Shown piece after piece: positions 24,701 through 37,429 of a stretch of 64,000 bases of DNA (position 1 is its first letter; each line of letters opens with the position of its first letter). A program made the translations under genes and the position numbers. The notes under the pieces were generated by a model. The model was not told the origin of the DNA, made no database searches, and saw nothing but the letters and a program-made list of their open reading frames with translations. This DNA is from Enoplosus armatus (taxonomy: Eukaryota > Chordata > Actinopteri > Centrarchiformes > Enoplosidae), in the NCBI RefSeq assembly GCF_043641665.1, contig NC_092196.1, positions 15,435,692-15,499,691 of the forward strand. The letters run 5' to 3'.

Positions 24701-26219
24701 ATGTTCAAAACCATGAACACAACCGTAGAGAGGAAACGCCCGCCGCCCGTTAAAGTGTTGTCCGGTCAGCTGAGGACGGCAGAGAACCGGGGGACAGCCG
24801 ACAGCGGGGATGGATGTGTTATCCGGCTGGGCAGGGGTCGCTCTCTGCTGGTCTCTCTGGTGTGGATGCAGGGGACTGTGCTGGAGGTCCAGCTGGACAG
24901 TAACACCGTGCTGCTGATGGACGAGACGGGGACCTTTGCTGTTCAAGGCGTCAACAACATTCCCAAAGGGAAACCATGTTTGTCCCAAGGTAAATAAACA
25001 GACTGAAGTCGGTTTCTGATTCGTTAATAAGTCATATTAAGAGCAGGAGACTGTTTTAGGTGCAGTGTACCTTTGTTTCACTTTTCTACAAATCAGGTCT
25101 AGATTAAAAAAAAGATTTAATAAATAAAAACTGCTGTATTTAAATCAGGAAAGCAAATGCCCCAAGACCCCCAAGGGCCCAGATAGGCCCAGGCCCACAG
25201 TATGTCAAATGGTTACTGGTAAGTTTGTTGAATGTGAATATGCACAATAGGGCTGCAACTAACAATTATTTTTATTATCGGTTAATCTGCCAATTATTTT
25301 ATTGGTGAATCGATTGGTCATTTAGTCTATAAAATGTCAGAAAACAGTGAAATACTTATTTGGACTAGCTAAACAGAGAGAGAGTCTGATGACTGTACAC
25401 ATCTGTATGATTTATTTATTATGTTTATGTGATCCATCCAGATCTGGATTTCTCTGGTCTTATTTTATCTCAGTAGAGAAAAACGCTGAAATGTCCCTTT
25501 TTTATTTTCAAAAGTAGAACTGAAATTTCTGTCGGCTTTCATAAAAATATCTAGGATCTGGAAATTGAAAATGATGTTACCACATTCAGTCAGTCAAGAA
25601 ATGTTTCAAGTTCCTTCTTAAATTGCTAATACATTTCAAACAAAATGTGTAGGTGAGGCTGTAGACATTTCTTACAGCACACATTTTATATTTGAGCAGG
25701 AAAAGCACAGTTGTAACTGAAAACATCAACTTTGCCTTTGTCCCATTTAAATGTCCTTTAAGCCACATCACTGAGCCAGAACCTGAAGCTGGTAAAACTA
25801 CCCAGAATGCAACTATCGTTATTGTTACTTCCACCTGCATTTGACCAGCAAAACCATCTCACAAATGAGACCACAGTGCAGTTTGTCTAATTGTCCTGGT
25901 TTATTAACATGATTAACGTTTATCAACCAGCATTGAGCATTGTGTCCCTTAAGCAGGAACATTAAGCTTAAAAATGTAAGAAACAGCTACATCTCCCTGC
26001 ATCACCATCCTTGTTTCCTTGAATCTATTGTCACTGAACAATTTACCACCTGCTGCTGTTTTTACAGGCAAATATGTCATGGTGATGGGTGTCATCCAGG
26101 CCATCTCCCCGGAGCCAGTCATCCGTGCAGTGAAGATGGCAGACCTCTCCGAGCTCGCCGCGCTTCACAGACGGATGTGGAAGCTGGAGGTGGAGGAGCT
26201 GCAGCAGGTGTTGGCCTGA
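24701..26219 (+). CDS. rmi2: RMI2, OB-fold subunit of the BLM-TOP3A-RMI complex
   Basis: Two coding exons, 24701-24989 and 26068-26219, join in phase 1 to give 146 residues (human 147). RMI2 pairs with RMI1 in the BLM helicase/topoisomerase III-alpha complex that dissolves double Holliday junctions in the nucleus. Family marks are [45 protein letters not shown] and AVKMADLS, which make up one OB fold. The C-terminus [11 protein letters not shown] matches the orthologue ending. The frame is open further upstream to 24581, but there is no ATG before 24701. A second in-frame ATG at 24713, with a better Kozak base (A at -3), would give 142 residues. Exon 1 is visibly CpG-rich, so the promoter probably lies in the 700 bp after UBFD1. 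Confidence 0.93.
25251..25500 (+). repeat. Dispersed 'GGGCTGCAACTAA' fish repeat, copy 2 (RMI2 intron)
   Basis: It starts AGGGCTGCAACTAACAATT and continues with TTATTATCGGTTAATCTGCC, a CGATTGGTCATTTAG segment and TATAAAATGTCAGAAAACAG. The order matches the copy at 2927-3180 in the same orientation. This copy is better preserved at its left end, so it is the better one for a family search. Confidence 0.75.
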
Positions 26220-26623
26220 ATGCAGAGCTGTTGGTGGAAATGCTGCCTTGCTGGTGGCAGGACGACCTGCGCCTGTCACACGCTTCCAGCTTCCTGCTGG
26301 GGATTCAGTGACTCTTGACAAACGAAAAACTATGTCACAGGACTGAACAGCGGATTCTCCTCGATGTCGGGCTCCTGACGGGGAGGTATGAAGCAAGAGT
26401 GGAGACTTGGAGTGTGATGTTCGGAGGGTTTACAGTGTAGCACACATATAGCTGAAGTGCACCTCCTCAGTAGAATTGCTGACACACTAAAAACAGGTTA
26501 TGAGCTCTCCAACAATCTTTCTTAAATTGTTACCTCCTATCATTTGAAATGTCTTGTCAGATTGCACCACTGGCATCTTCTTTGTTCTTTTAGAGCAGAT
26601 ATAAGATGGTTATACAAATATTT

Positions 26624-26629
26624 AATAAA
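26624..26629 (+). terminator. Poly(A) signal AATAAA of RMI2
   Basis: A canonical AATAAA in ATTTAATAAAGATG, 405 bases after the RMI2 stop codon, with a T/G-containing stretch downstream. Confidence 0.7.
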
Positions 26630-26958
26630 GATGATTTAGATTTTAAACTACTCTGCCTACTTTTCTCTACTGAATTTAAAAACACATACTGCATCAGGAT
26701 TGACACATTGAGAATGTGTAAGGAAAAGGTTTTTCAAGGACAAAATATTAAGAACCATATGATGAGTTTATAAAATCTGAACCATTGTTATAGATTAAAA
26801 TACCCAACAGTGTATAAAATTACTTTTACTTGTAATGGAGTACTTTTACAGTGGTTATTACTACTTTTTAATTAAGTAAAATATCTGAATACTTCTACCA
26901 CTGGTTACAGATGTAATTAATAAAACACACAGCAGTTAACACAGATTAAAAAAGAGGC

Positions 26959-26964
26959 TTTATT
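26959..26964 (-). terminator. Poly(A) signal of ZC3H7A
   Basis: TTTATT on the plus strand reads AATAAA on the minus strand, 441 bases beyond the ZC3H7A stop codon and only about 330 bases from the RMI2 signal on the other strand. The two convergent transcripts are therefore separated by very little DNA. Confidence 0.6.
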
Positions 26965-27404
26965 TGGTGTGGTGCCCATTACACTGGTAACACTATTAGA
27001 TACATGGAAAGTGAGAATGTCAACTGAACTCTCAATTTAAGTATTCCATACTTTAAACTTATTGAAGGGCAAAGGTCATTAACATACAAATTGCTCATGA
27101 AAAGAAATTACTTGTTTTAGGTCAACGCGTCTCTGATCAAGGTTTACACATGCTTTTTTCAGATACTGAATGGTGCATAGCAAAGCTTCGAGTGTCTTAC
27201 ACTCAGTATTTGCTGTTAACGAGAACACTCCTGTAATTCAGATCAGAGTAAACCAGCCACCAGTCAGAGGGCCGGTCCTGAACGCCCTCTTAAAAATCAT
27301 GCTGATCAGGCTATTTCCTGTGCACCTCAGAGGCCCTTCAAGGATCACCTGGCTCAAGACTGTTTGAATACTGCATTACTTGCAGGTGAGCATGAGTATT
27401 GTCA

Positions 27405-30400
27405 TCACATCAGTATGTCTTTAAGCAGAAAACTGTATTTTCCAAAGTCATTGTCATTTGGTGCTATAAGATGGTCTTTTCTGGCTTTGGCAAGTTTCAT
27501 CAAAAGGAATTCCCTGCGCTCCATCCACTCTTTTAGTTCCTGTTCCCCATGTGCCAGCTTACACAAGTCATCCTCTGTGCATGTGCCTTTGATGAACCTG
27601 TAAGAACACAAGATCAAATGTCAACCATCAAAGACTACTGGAATCAGGCTGGTAACCAGAGACATGCAGTATTCTGTGGCTGATGATCTTACCTCTCACA
27701 AACTTTGAAAGTGCCTGTGGGAAATCGATACTGCCAGCAGTTCTGATCATCCTCAGAGTTGAAAACTCTGTCTTTGTGCTTTTCTGAGGTGATATGCTGC
27801 TGCCACTGCTTCTCACTGTTGCAGTTTTTACCACACAGCCAACAGTGATTGCCAGCCTGCAAAAACACACAGAGCCATCTCAATTACACAAATGACTAAT
27901 TACCGTCTGTGTCTTAATCACTCAAATTTATCATTGTTTATTTTAATCACTTGGCAAATAACTACATTAAAACAAGATTCTATCAAAATGTTCACACAAT
28001 TTATTTATTAGGCACTAATCAATATTCCATCAACAGATTCTAACAACTAAATGATTAGTACAAAACTGAACAGCTGCTAAAGTTTCTGTTTTCATAACAG
28101 GACAGTGTGACAGTTTGAACTGATAAAAACAGAAAACCTAGGAAAGGAAAAACTCGTAATTTTACAGCATTTTGCCACACAACCAAAATGAAGAGAAACA
28201 GGATCAACTAAATACCACTAACGAGTTTGTAAACATCTTGTGTTTATCACCAGACGAAGGCTTTGTGTCATATTTGCTTTTTAAAACTCACCACTTCTTC
28301 AGCGTAGTCTGTTGGCATGTGGATCTGTTTGCCATTCTCCCTCACAGAGTTATTGGAGGTCTCTTCACCCCAGCCAGGCCTCTGAGACTGCAGCCACTGC
28401 TCATAAAGCTGATCCATATCTGGAACTAAATGAGTGGATAAAAATGAGTGTGATGACTTCTGGTGCGTCGCATACTAATTCAATTTTAGTAATTAAATTC
28501 TACCAAGCAAGAGAGCCCCTCTCCTTGAAAACTCACTGTTGTTTTCCTTCATGTAGGTCCAAAGGTCTCTTTCTTCTATGCTGTGCGCAAACGTACAATT
28601 CCCAATGTACTGACACTTCTTGCCAGCTGTCACATGCATGCAGATCTAAGAAAGACAAATAACATTTGGTGACCATTGCTGGAGGTTTGTTTGAATCTGA
28701 AACACAAAGAAAAACAACCATGAGCTGGAGAAATGTTTGACACATACCTCAAATTGAGATGGGATGGGTTTTTTGGTTGGAAGTGGTCTAACCGTTGTCC
28801 ACTTTTTCCTTTCGTGGGAACTTACAAGCACCACCCGCCGGTCTTTTGCCCACCTGAAACAGGAAGAGTTTGTACTGATGTGTTGGATTGCATCGTTTCA
28901 CTTATCAATTCACCTCCTGTCCACGATTCATTGAAGACTTTGTAATACTCACGTGTGTCTTGCCTTGGCTGAGCAATACTTCTTGTTTTTGTCAGCTTCG
29001 CTTAGTTGGCCATTCCTCCAGCACTGGCCACAAACAAACATCATCTTCAGATTTGGAGGCCCAAACCTCCTCTGCGCAGTGGAAAGCTGCTGATGAAATT
29101 TGAACAACTGGTTACATTTTTTGTGATTAGAAACCATCAAGCAAATCTCCATCCAATTCTGTTTGGCTGTCAGCAGGCATGATAAATACTGTAAATGTGT
29201 TTACATTTATACAAATAACATTAGGAAAGAAAAACAAAACACAATACCACTGACAGACGTTTAATGAACACGTTACATTTAATGTTTATACCCTGTTAGT
29301 GGAAATATATATATTATTGAAGTCAAAGCCAATGAGCCGTATTAAAGGTAACCTCAAACTGACAAGAAAGTAGGAAATGAAAGCAGCAAGAAATCAACAT
29401 GAGAAATCAGTGAACAGAGTCAGAGTGTTGGGCTTACCTGGGCTCCCTGCAATGAAGCGTGTGCACTCCAAAACTTCTTTGCCTCTTGCACAATACTTTC
29501 ATGAGTGATACCTATACGATGCAAAATAAACAGTATATAAAAATGAACGGATAAAACATTCAATTATATTGAATTTAGCTGTGACAAATACTGCAAAAGG
29601 TGTTCTTGTTGGCGGGAAATTGAATAACATTTTAGAAGAAGTGTAGTCCACGTACATCCAGCCCTTAGACGAGTACTTAAAAAAGCAGTCTCACCGAGTT
29701 CGTGCTGCATCATCCAGACCTTCAGCTCGATGAGGCTGTGGGCGTAGAAGCAGTCGTCCTCTCTTACGCAGCCGTAGCGGACTTCATGGCGACAGAGATC
29801 CAGTTGGCACTGAGAACTCAAGGGTCTGATTTTGGAATAACGGACTGTATTTTCCTTCAAAATGTGGACCAGGCACCTAAAAGACAAACAGGACAACAAA
29901 GTCTACAAGCTTATCCTGCTCTTATTCCCTCATATATATTTGCAGAAGTTCTTGTTTGCGATGGTAGATTACTTGAGCTATAAATTCACAAGATAAATGA
30001 TGGTTTCAGAGCTGCAAAATGTGAAATGACTTACTTCTGATCCTCAAAGTCGTGCTTTGTCACTGGATGAGAGCAAAGTGAAGGATCATCTTTGTTGGTT
30101 TTGCTGATTATTCTGGGTTTGTGGTCAAAGCACACCTGCAAATTGGAAAATGTCAATATTCTGTAAAAACAGCAGAGTGACTACAGCAATGACAGAAAAG
30201 GGCTACGTGGCTGACACAGGAGCCTCATCCTGCAACAAACCACAAGAAAATACCTTCAAATATCACTCGAACACCCCCAAACAACTGGTCCAAGTATGCC
30301 AGCGACCAATGAGCCCCAGACAAACTTATTACACACTATCACTGACATTTTTCTATTTAATGGCCTTATTTTTCAAATTTGCTCTGGATAAAGCAAAAGC

Positions 30401-33400
30401 AGTGCTTAGAAATGTTGTGGCTTAACAATCATCTGTTGTCTTGACAGAAGAAGATTGTTTCTTGTAAGTATAATTTTTGAGGTAAATATATATATAAATA
30501 TATGTCGAGCATATTTTCTGAAAAACGATGCTGCCAATGGGCGTCATTGACAACATCCGAGTTCCAGCAGCACTATAACACTGCAGTTACTCTATATTAA
30601 ATGCATACCACCAGCACAACTCTCTGAGGTCAAACTAGTTTTGAAATATGAAAACTAAAATACTCACTCCACAGAGAAACATGAATATCCCATGATGCTC
30701 CTGTAAGATCTTGGGGACAGTCAACCTGACATTGGAGTTGGGCCCATATGGATCGAAGAGTAGTTCTCTGGAGATAAACCCTTTTCGCTCCAGAGTCCAA
30801 ACATCAATCTCTTCCTGGCAGTATGCAAATGTGCAGTGGCCAGGATACAGGCACTCCTTCCCAACAGCCACCTCTGAAACAGCACCGGTAACATTTTAGT
30901 ATTAGTGTTATCCAGACAAAGTAGATATAAAATATATAAAGAAAGAAAATAGTTCATGTTAATGTGAATAAATTAATAAAATGCAACCATTTCTGAGCAA
31001 TTAGATTAACACATTTATAAATGTCACCTTTGCAAATGTAATAAGGTCCAACGTATTGGGTTTTTGTTGGTCTGGGCCGAATGAGCTTCCACGTTTTGTC
31101 TAGTGAATGTTTGATTCTGCCGAGTAAAGCGTCCTTTTTGCATTTATGCTCTTCTGTGTGAAGTGTGTAATCCAACACACCGGGCCCTGTGGATATAAAA
31201 AGTTAGAAACATATTAGACTGAGCCTTAAAGGACACTGACCACACACACAACTGGACTGTAAAAACAATTCCTCACCAGTTTTGACGTAACAGATTGAGC
31301 ACGCTTGTTTGAATTCATGTGTTTCAGCTAAGGGGTTCTTCACTAAATCCACAGCAGCAGGAAGACCCTTCACTTCAGGCATACCCACAGCCATTCCCAT
31401 TGGGGTGTCATTATTGTTCAGCTGTTTAAGAAAAGATGAAATATGACAAAAATAAGACAAAATTATACATTTTGTCAACACTGAAACTGCCTAATAATAA
31501 ATATGAGAAACAAAGATTACCTGTGGAATGAATGGGCTCTGGGCATAATCTGAAATTGCAACAGAGGGGAGAGAAAGACAGATTTAGTAAGCTGATATTT
31601 TTTGATCAATAGTAATAGTATATTATTTGAACCAGAGTAAACCCCATGATGAAGCAGACCAGGTAACAAAGTAGCATACCTGTTTTAAAGTCTGTGAGAC
31701 TATCCAGGGAGTCCAGTGGAGGTGGGAGGGCGTCAAAAGTGTCCATACCAAAATACGCACTTGACCCCGACTTGTGATACAGCGGGGGCAGAGTTACGGT
31801 GCATTGCTGGGCACTACTGTGCAGAAAAGGGTTGATGTGAGATGGCATCAGGAATGGACTCGACATGGAACTGCCCGAGGCAATACTAGTTGGCAAAGGA
31901 AGTGGCCCCTTCACTGTGGGTATAACCTGGAGGAAGAGACAAAGGTCACACTTCAGATATCGACACATTGTCACATCCTTATTGAGATCCTGCGGCCATA
32001 TCTGCTCACTGACCATGGCTGATTCGGGGCCAGCTTGGTCCAGTAGATCATCTAAGTCGTCCCCAATGATGTCTGCGTCAAAATCTTGACTGGTTTCAAG
32101 CATCGAGCAAGGCTTACTGGTTCTGCACCCATTAACAAATGTGGGCACCGGAAGAGGGACTGACGAGGGAACAGACACAGGCAGGGGAACAGACTCGAAG
32201 CCCGGTGGCTCAGACGGGGGCACAGATGAGATACTGTTGTTGGGAGGAAGTTCATCCACCACTGCTTCATTTAGAGGCGGGTGCACTGCCACTGGAGCTT
32301 GGCTAGGAGCTGGAACTGGAGCCACAACACTGCTATCCTGGGACAGCTGAGGCACTTCTAAAAACACATCAGGGTAAAGAAGATGAGTGACTCTTTCCTC
32401 CCTGCCCCCCTTTTATGATCCAATCAAAGCTGTATTAAGTATTAAACGTACCAATTTCTATATCTTCGACTGAAGACGAGCCATGGGAAAACTGAATAAA
32501 TGCAGAAGAAATTCATTGAACAATGTACAGAGTACAATGAGAGTACAGATACACATTTTAGATTGTATATATGTAAAACGTTATGTTGCTTACCTTGTCA
32601 CATGGTGCATCTTGATAACTTGATCCTCGCAACACATTCAAGGCAGGCTGTTAAAATGAAAAAAACACTCAATTAATGTATGACTTCATGTTGATTATAT
32701 TGTAGGACAAGAAAAAGAAAGCCGTGGGACTTCTTAGGACATTGTCTTTTTAATATGTGATGATGGTTCGAGATCCGGAGACACACGTACCTTACTCCTT
32801 ACATAAGCTTTGCGGATTTTCAATCCCAAGATTTTGGCAAGGTCCTGAGTCAGCTGTGTGACACTGGAATCCTGTGGAAACAAGTATTTATTCCAACACA
32901 CTCTGGACAATCACTTACTTTGATCTTTGGCCATTTTTTATTATGCTCATAAAATTGTACAAAATGCTTTTATTAGAAAATAACATGTTACTGCCTGCAA
33001 GTAATTAGTACAATATCCAAATATTAAAAAGAATATTCTGACATGCTTTCCTGAATATATTTTATCAAATGTTTGTTTTCTTTTCATCTGAAAGGATCAA
33101 TTTTACTTAACTTGTTTTTATTTTGCATGTATTTCAGCAACCTTTTGAAGGTGCAACACATTTCTGAAGTGCTGTTGCTGGTTGAAAACTGTCTTTACAC
33201 TTCAGTATTTTCTCATAGAGGTCGTCTAAATCTTGTTATCTTGTCAGATTGATACTCCTCGCCACATACAGTATCATACAGCACTCTAAGTCAGTGATGC
33301 AGTGTGATGAGCTCTGAGGCTTCTAAAAGCAGAGCTGCTCTGTTGTCAAACATACTGCTTTCCTATTTTTCATGTAGACATGAGAGTGTGTTTGTAAGAA

Positions 33401-36400
33401 AACAAATGAATAGAAATGTAATAAATTAGGATTTGCCACATCTTAAACCCGATGTAGACATCTGTAACACAAATTAAATGTGGCTGCTAATTAGACCAAA
33501 GTTAAACCTACACCAGTTTTACCTGAAATGCCTTAATTCAAACTAAAAGGTAGAACACCAACAGTCACATGTCTTTTAATGTTGAGCTGATCTTTTAATG
33601 TTGAGCTGATCTTTTAATGTTGCCATTGGACTCGGTGGCAAGACAAACAAAGGTGAGTGGATTTCCTGCACATTTGGATAAATTGACAAAAGCACACAGA
33701 TGTTCCACTTTACCTGAGGCACTGCTAGAGAGCATTTGGCAACAGCCTCATAGGCCTCTTGATGTCTCCCCATCTCCTTTAAGGATTTTGCTTTTCTGTA
33801 CAGTGCTTTGTGGTTCCCCTCGTTCAACTGGAGAGCCTTTTCACAGTCTTCTAATGCTTGGTCATACAGTCCCTAAGAAAAGAAAAAAAACACGTCCCAG
33901 AGTAAGAAAAGCTGTACTTAACCATAGTGCTGTGAACACTGATCAAAGAAGCCGCTCTTTGATCGTAAATTGACTTTACATATGCAGTGAGTTGAGTAGA
34001 TATGGGTGTGCTCTCCCTCAGCCTTTCTTACTGCCATGTAACATGATTCAGTGCAGACGGACAGTGACAGGGTCCAGCGCTCAGCAGTGTTGCCAAGGCT
34101 CTGATATAGGTAATTAATAAATACTGATCAAAGCGATCAGTGTATGAGAACGATGCAACAGTTTATAGTCTGGAAGTGTGATAATGTACTAAAAATAATT
34201 AAGAAACACACTCGAAAAACAAAGTGCAGCAGTCTTTGTATAGGCCGACCGAACACATTCGCAAAGTTGAACAAAGATGAACTGAGGTTACACCAAAACA
34301 ATAGATAGAATTGAAGTGAATGGGAAACAGAGCGAAAATTCGTAGGGCGTAAGATGAGTTATCCAGAATGTTGTGACCCATTTTTATCAGTTTTAAAAAT
34401 AAAAGAACCACAGCTTGGTTTGTCAGCTTGAAGCATGGGAATTTAAAATCTCAGGTGACCTTGATAAAAAAAACAAAAACAAGAGGGCATCACTTCACAG
34501 CACAAGCAGCACGACCTTTAACATAATTACATCCTGTGACATATGCAAGGTAGATTCAAAGAAATCTCATTACAAAAGGACAACATTAAGGAGGTTAGCC
34601 CCACCCTACTATGTCAAATGAACCTGCCGGTCCTCAGGCTGAGTAAGACAGTCAAACTGGAGGAGCACAGTGTGTCAATGTGGGGAGTTAGAGAAGTAAA
34701 AGAAGTTCAAATTGTGAGTACACGATCCAAACAGTCCGTGGATCTTGATAAATGATGTAATGGGAGGCAATAGCGCTCATGGGTGTTATATTTAGTCAAA
34801 ACACGCCATTTCAAATTGTAAAGCGCTTAAGGTAGAAAAGTGCAGTTTATTTCTCATTTTGTTTTTGTAATTGTTTTTTGGTATATGTGATTTGTTTTAA
34901 ACAGAGTAAGCAATCCAACAAGCTATTTTATGAGACCAGAAACTGCTGGTTATGTTTTGAACTTCACCATTTAACTTAAACTGTAAACTGACAGGCAGGG
35001 TCCAAGGGAGAGAGAATTTGGGACTGAAATTGAAATGAGACTCAAGAATGAAAGTCACCACCTACTTACCGGAACAATGTTTAAGTACGCAGCAGCCCGA
35101 TTTGCATACAGCTTTTCCAGTAAACCTGTTGGAACACAGATTTCTTCTGAGTCAGCATACTCTGCTATACTCAAGGCTTCGGTGTACATCTCGATGGATT
35201 TTGTCCATTCCCCTTCTTTAAACACGTCATTTCCTTCTCCAAATAGATTCCACACGAGATCCTTAATGAACACCTGAACATTCAAGCGAACCAAAAACAG
35301 TACAAAATACATATAATTCAGGTGATTTGTCCTTTCATTCCGGCACCTTTATTTTGGAAAAAGAAAATCCAAGGTTGCCTCAATACAGTACAGATGTTGA
35401 TGCAAGATGAAAGCTGGAAAACCCACATCAAAATTTACATAGCTTACCTCATACTTCTCTTGACTTCCAGGAAATGGAAGGGTTGATCTGAAAGCAAAAA
35501 GAGGTTCATGTGACAAACCTTTAAAGTGTCAACAGAACGACCACAACAAGAGTTTTGATCAGAGCTCAGCAGCATTCAGAGCTCATCAAGTTTAATTCAG
35601 TACAAAGGAGGACTGAAACTAATCGATTAATCGACCTATTACTTTCTCATTTATCATCATCATTTGGTCATCCTACACATCGTATTATTTATTATCATCA
35701 ACATCAATTGAGTTAAAGCAGCTTAATTGTCAATGTATTTAAACTGACACAATACATTTCAATATATGCTGGTTTAATGTGTGTCTTTCATCAGTTAATA
35801 TCTGAAATACTTCAGTGGATACAGTATATTCTGTTCTGCATTGTCATTAAGACAAGACACAGGGACACCAAGACAGAAAGGGGTGTGGGTGTGTGTGTGG
35901 GTGTATGTGTGTGTTTGTGGTTTGATAAGTTGCTGTGTGTGCAGGTGCTGATGGCATTGGCTGCTGAATGCAAATAAGTCAGCAAAAGAAACATTTTGTA
36001 AACAACCCTTCACTCTATTCAGATTCCACTCAGCATTGAAAATATCTATAATTGTTACATTTTTTTCTAACATTGAAAAAAGGCCAGTTATTATTTGTAT
36101 GATGCGTCCAATTATACCAAAACATCATAAAAATTTAGTCAATAAGGCTGTATATACTGTAGATATAATTTACTAGTATAATATACATATATATTGTGAC
36201 AGAACTAAAGTTACTGTCGTGATTAATATCAGCAACAGTGATTAACATTTGGAGCATTGCTAAATTGGGCAGATGATCAAAAGGTTGTGCCATTAAATGA
36301 CATGATGGAAAATGTTGCAATAATCACTGACAGCGTTTTGTCATGCTGGTTTCTAGTTCAGCTGATGTCTGGCATTTAAAGTTGTCTTTCCTCTTTTGCA

Positions 36401-37429
36401 CACTGGACTGTGGGGGTAGCTAAGTTTTAGTTTAGATCATCACACTTTCATTCAGCCATGCTGAACTCTTTTTCAGATTCCAACTGATGAAGAAAATCAC
36501 TGCAACACAAAGGCTGTCTGGATATGGTCTTACTTACAAGAGACACCAGCAACATGTGGGAGTGTACACAAACAAGCTACATTTTTAAAAAATCAGTAAA
36601 CGTCTTCTCGTGTCTCAACACTGCTGCTTATCTTTACGATCCATTTCTAGCATCAGTTATTAGTCTGTAAATGATGAAGTAGTAGTAATAATGTAGCTCA
36701 TTAAAGTGGCATCACATTTTGTGCATCTATCTTTGAACTATCCACGTCATGACATCAGTGAAGTTTCAAGTTGACTGCACGGTGACGACGTGCACTGTAG
36801 TATTTTAAGTATCACTTTTGTTTTACAAGTAAGAGCCCTGGTTGGATTAGATGAAATGCAACACTGCGCTGCCTGGCATAGCTCTGAAACAATATGTGGA
36901 CATACTGCGAGTCTGCCTGATGCATGAATACAAAGCTCAGATCAGGAACATATCCCACATTAAAAACAAAACTAAAGCAAAGCCAGTAATCAGCTGCCCT
37001 GCTGACACCCAGCTGATCTGAACAACAATGCATGATGCAAGGCATTCTACATCATGCAGTCTATAGAGGTGCCCAAGCTTATTCACCAAATGGACCTGCA
37101 CACACAAGCAGCAACAGCAGCAGAGAAGTACTAGTAGTTGATAAGATCTGAAGAAATCCCAGCTGATGTTTTAGTTACCCCCGACAATATTTCCAAGATA
37201 GGATGATAAGAAAGACAAGTGGGTATGGCAACATGTCAAACATCGATCAGAGCAGTCATTACATTTTACACAAGTGTGCTTTCTTATTAGGGTTTGAAGT
37301 ATTATATTAGTAAAGTTCAGTTACTCAGGTATGGTTTCAGGACTTAAACCATGGCACTTACTGGATGAATTGTAGGCCTTTCTGAATCTCCTGCCAGCGA
37401 CTTCTTCTGTCCTGAAACGCTCCGGACAT
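27405..37429 (-). CDS. zc3h7a: ZC3H7A, TPR and CCCH zinc-finger RNA-binding protein
   Basis: The coding exons on the minus strand are: 37429-37362, 35487-35448, 35273-35070, 33872-33714, 32871-32791, 32647-32594, 32491-32452, 32357-32010, 31913-31680, 31549-31521, 31421-31277, 31186-31028, 30873-30668, 30135-30035, 29876-29695, 29511-29438, 29089-28953, 28853-28748, 28645-28537, 28419-28292, 27856-27693 and 27597-27405. They join in frame to 986 residues (human about 971). TPR-like helices occupy about residues 37-157 (NRAAAYLNI, KALYRKAKSLKEMGRHQEAY). A proline/serine-rich linker contains the acidic box DDLDDLLD. CCCH-type fingers follow: C651/C659/C665/H669, C791/C800/C806/H810 and C921/C929/C935/H939, plus one atypical finger with Cys last (GHCTFAYCQEEID). 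A C2H2 finger uses C873, C876, H889 and H895. The family binds RNA and has been linked to miRNA processing. The ending FGKYSFLLKD is diagnostic. Confidence 0.95.
33572..33622. repeat. Short tandem repeat, 19-bp unit, 2.7 copies
   Basis: The unit TCTTTTAATGTTGAGCTGA is repeated head-to-tail (33572-33590, 33591-33609 and a partial unit 33610-33622) with no differences. It lies in a ZC3H7A intron about 90 bases from an exon end. Confidence 0.9.
35608..35660 (+). repeat. Fragment of the 'GGGCTGCAACTAA' fish repeat
   Basis: GACTGAAACTAATCGATTAATCGACC resembles the left end of the repeats at 2927 and 25251. It is short and diverged, and lies in a ZC3H7A intron antisense to the gene. Confidence 0.4.
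35881..35942. repeat. Imperfect (GT)n tract
   Basis: A degenerate GTGTGGGTGTGT run with interruptions in a ZC3H7A intron. The minus-strand frame rich in His/Thr across it is a by-product of the repeat. Confidence 0.85.
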
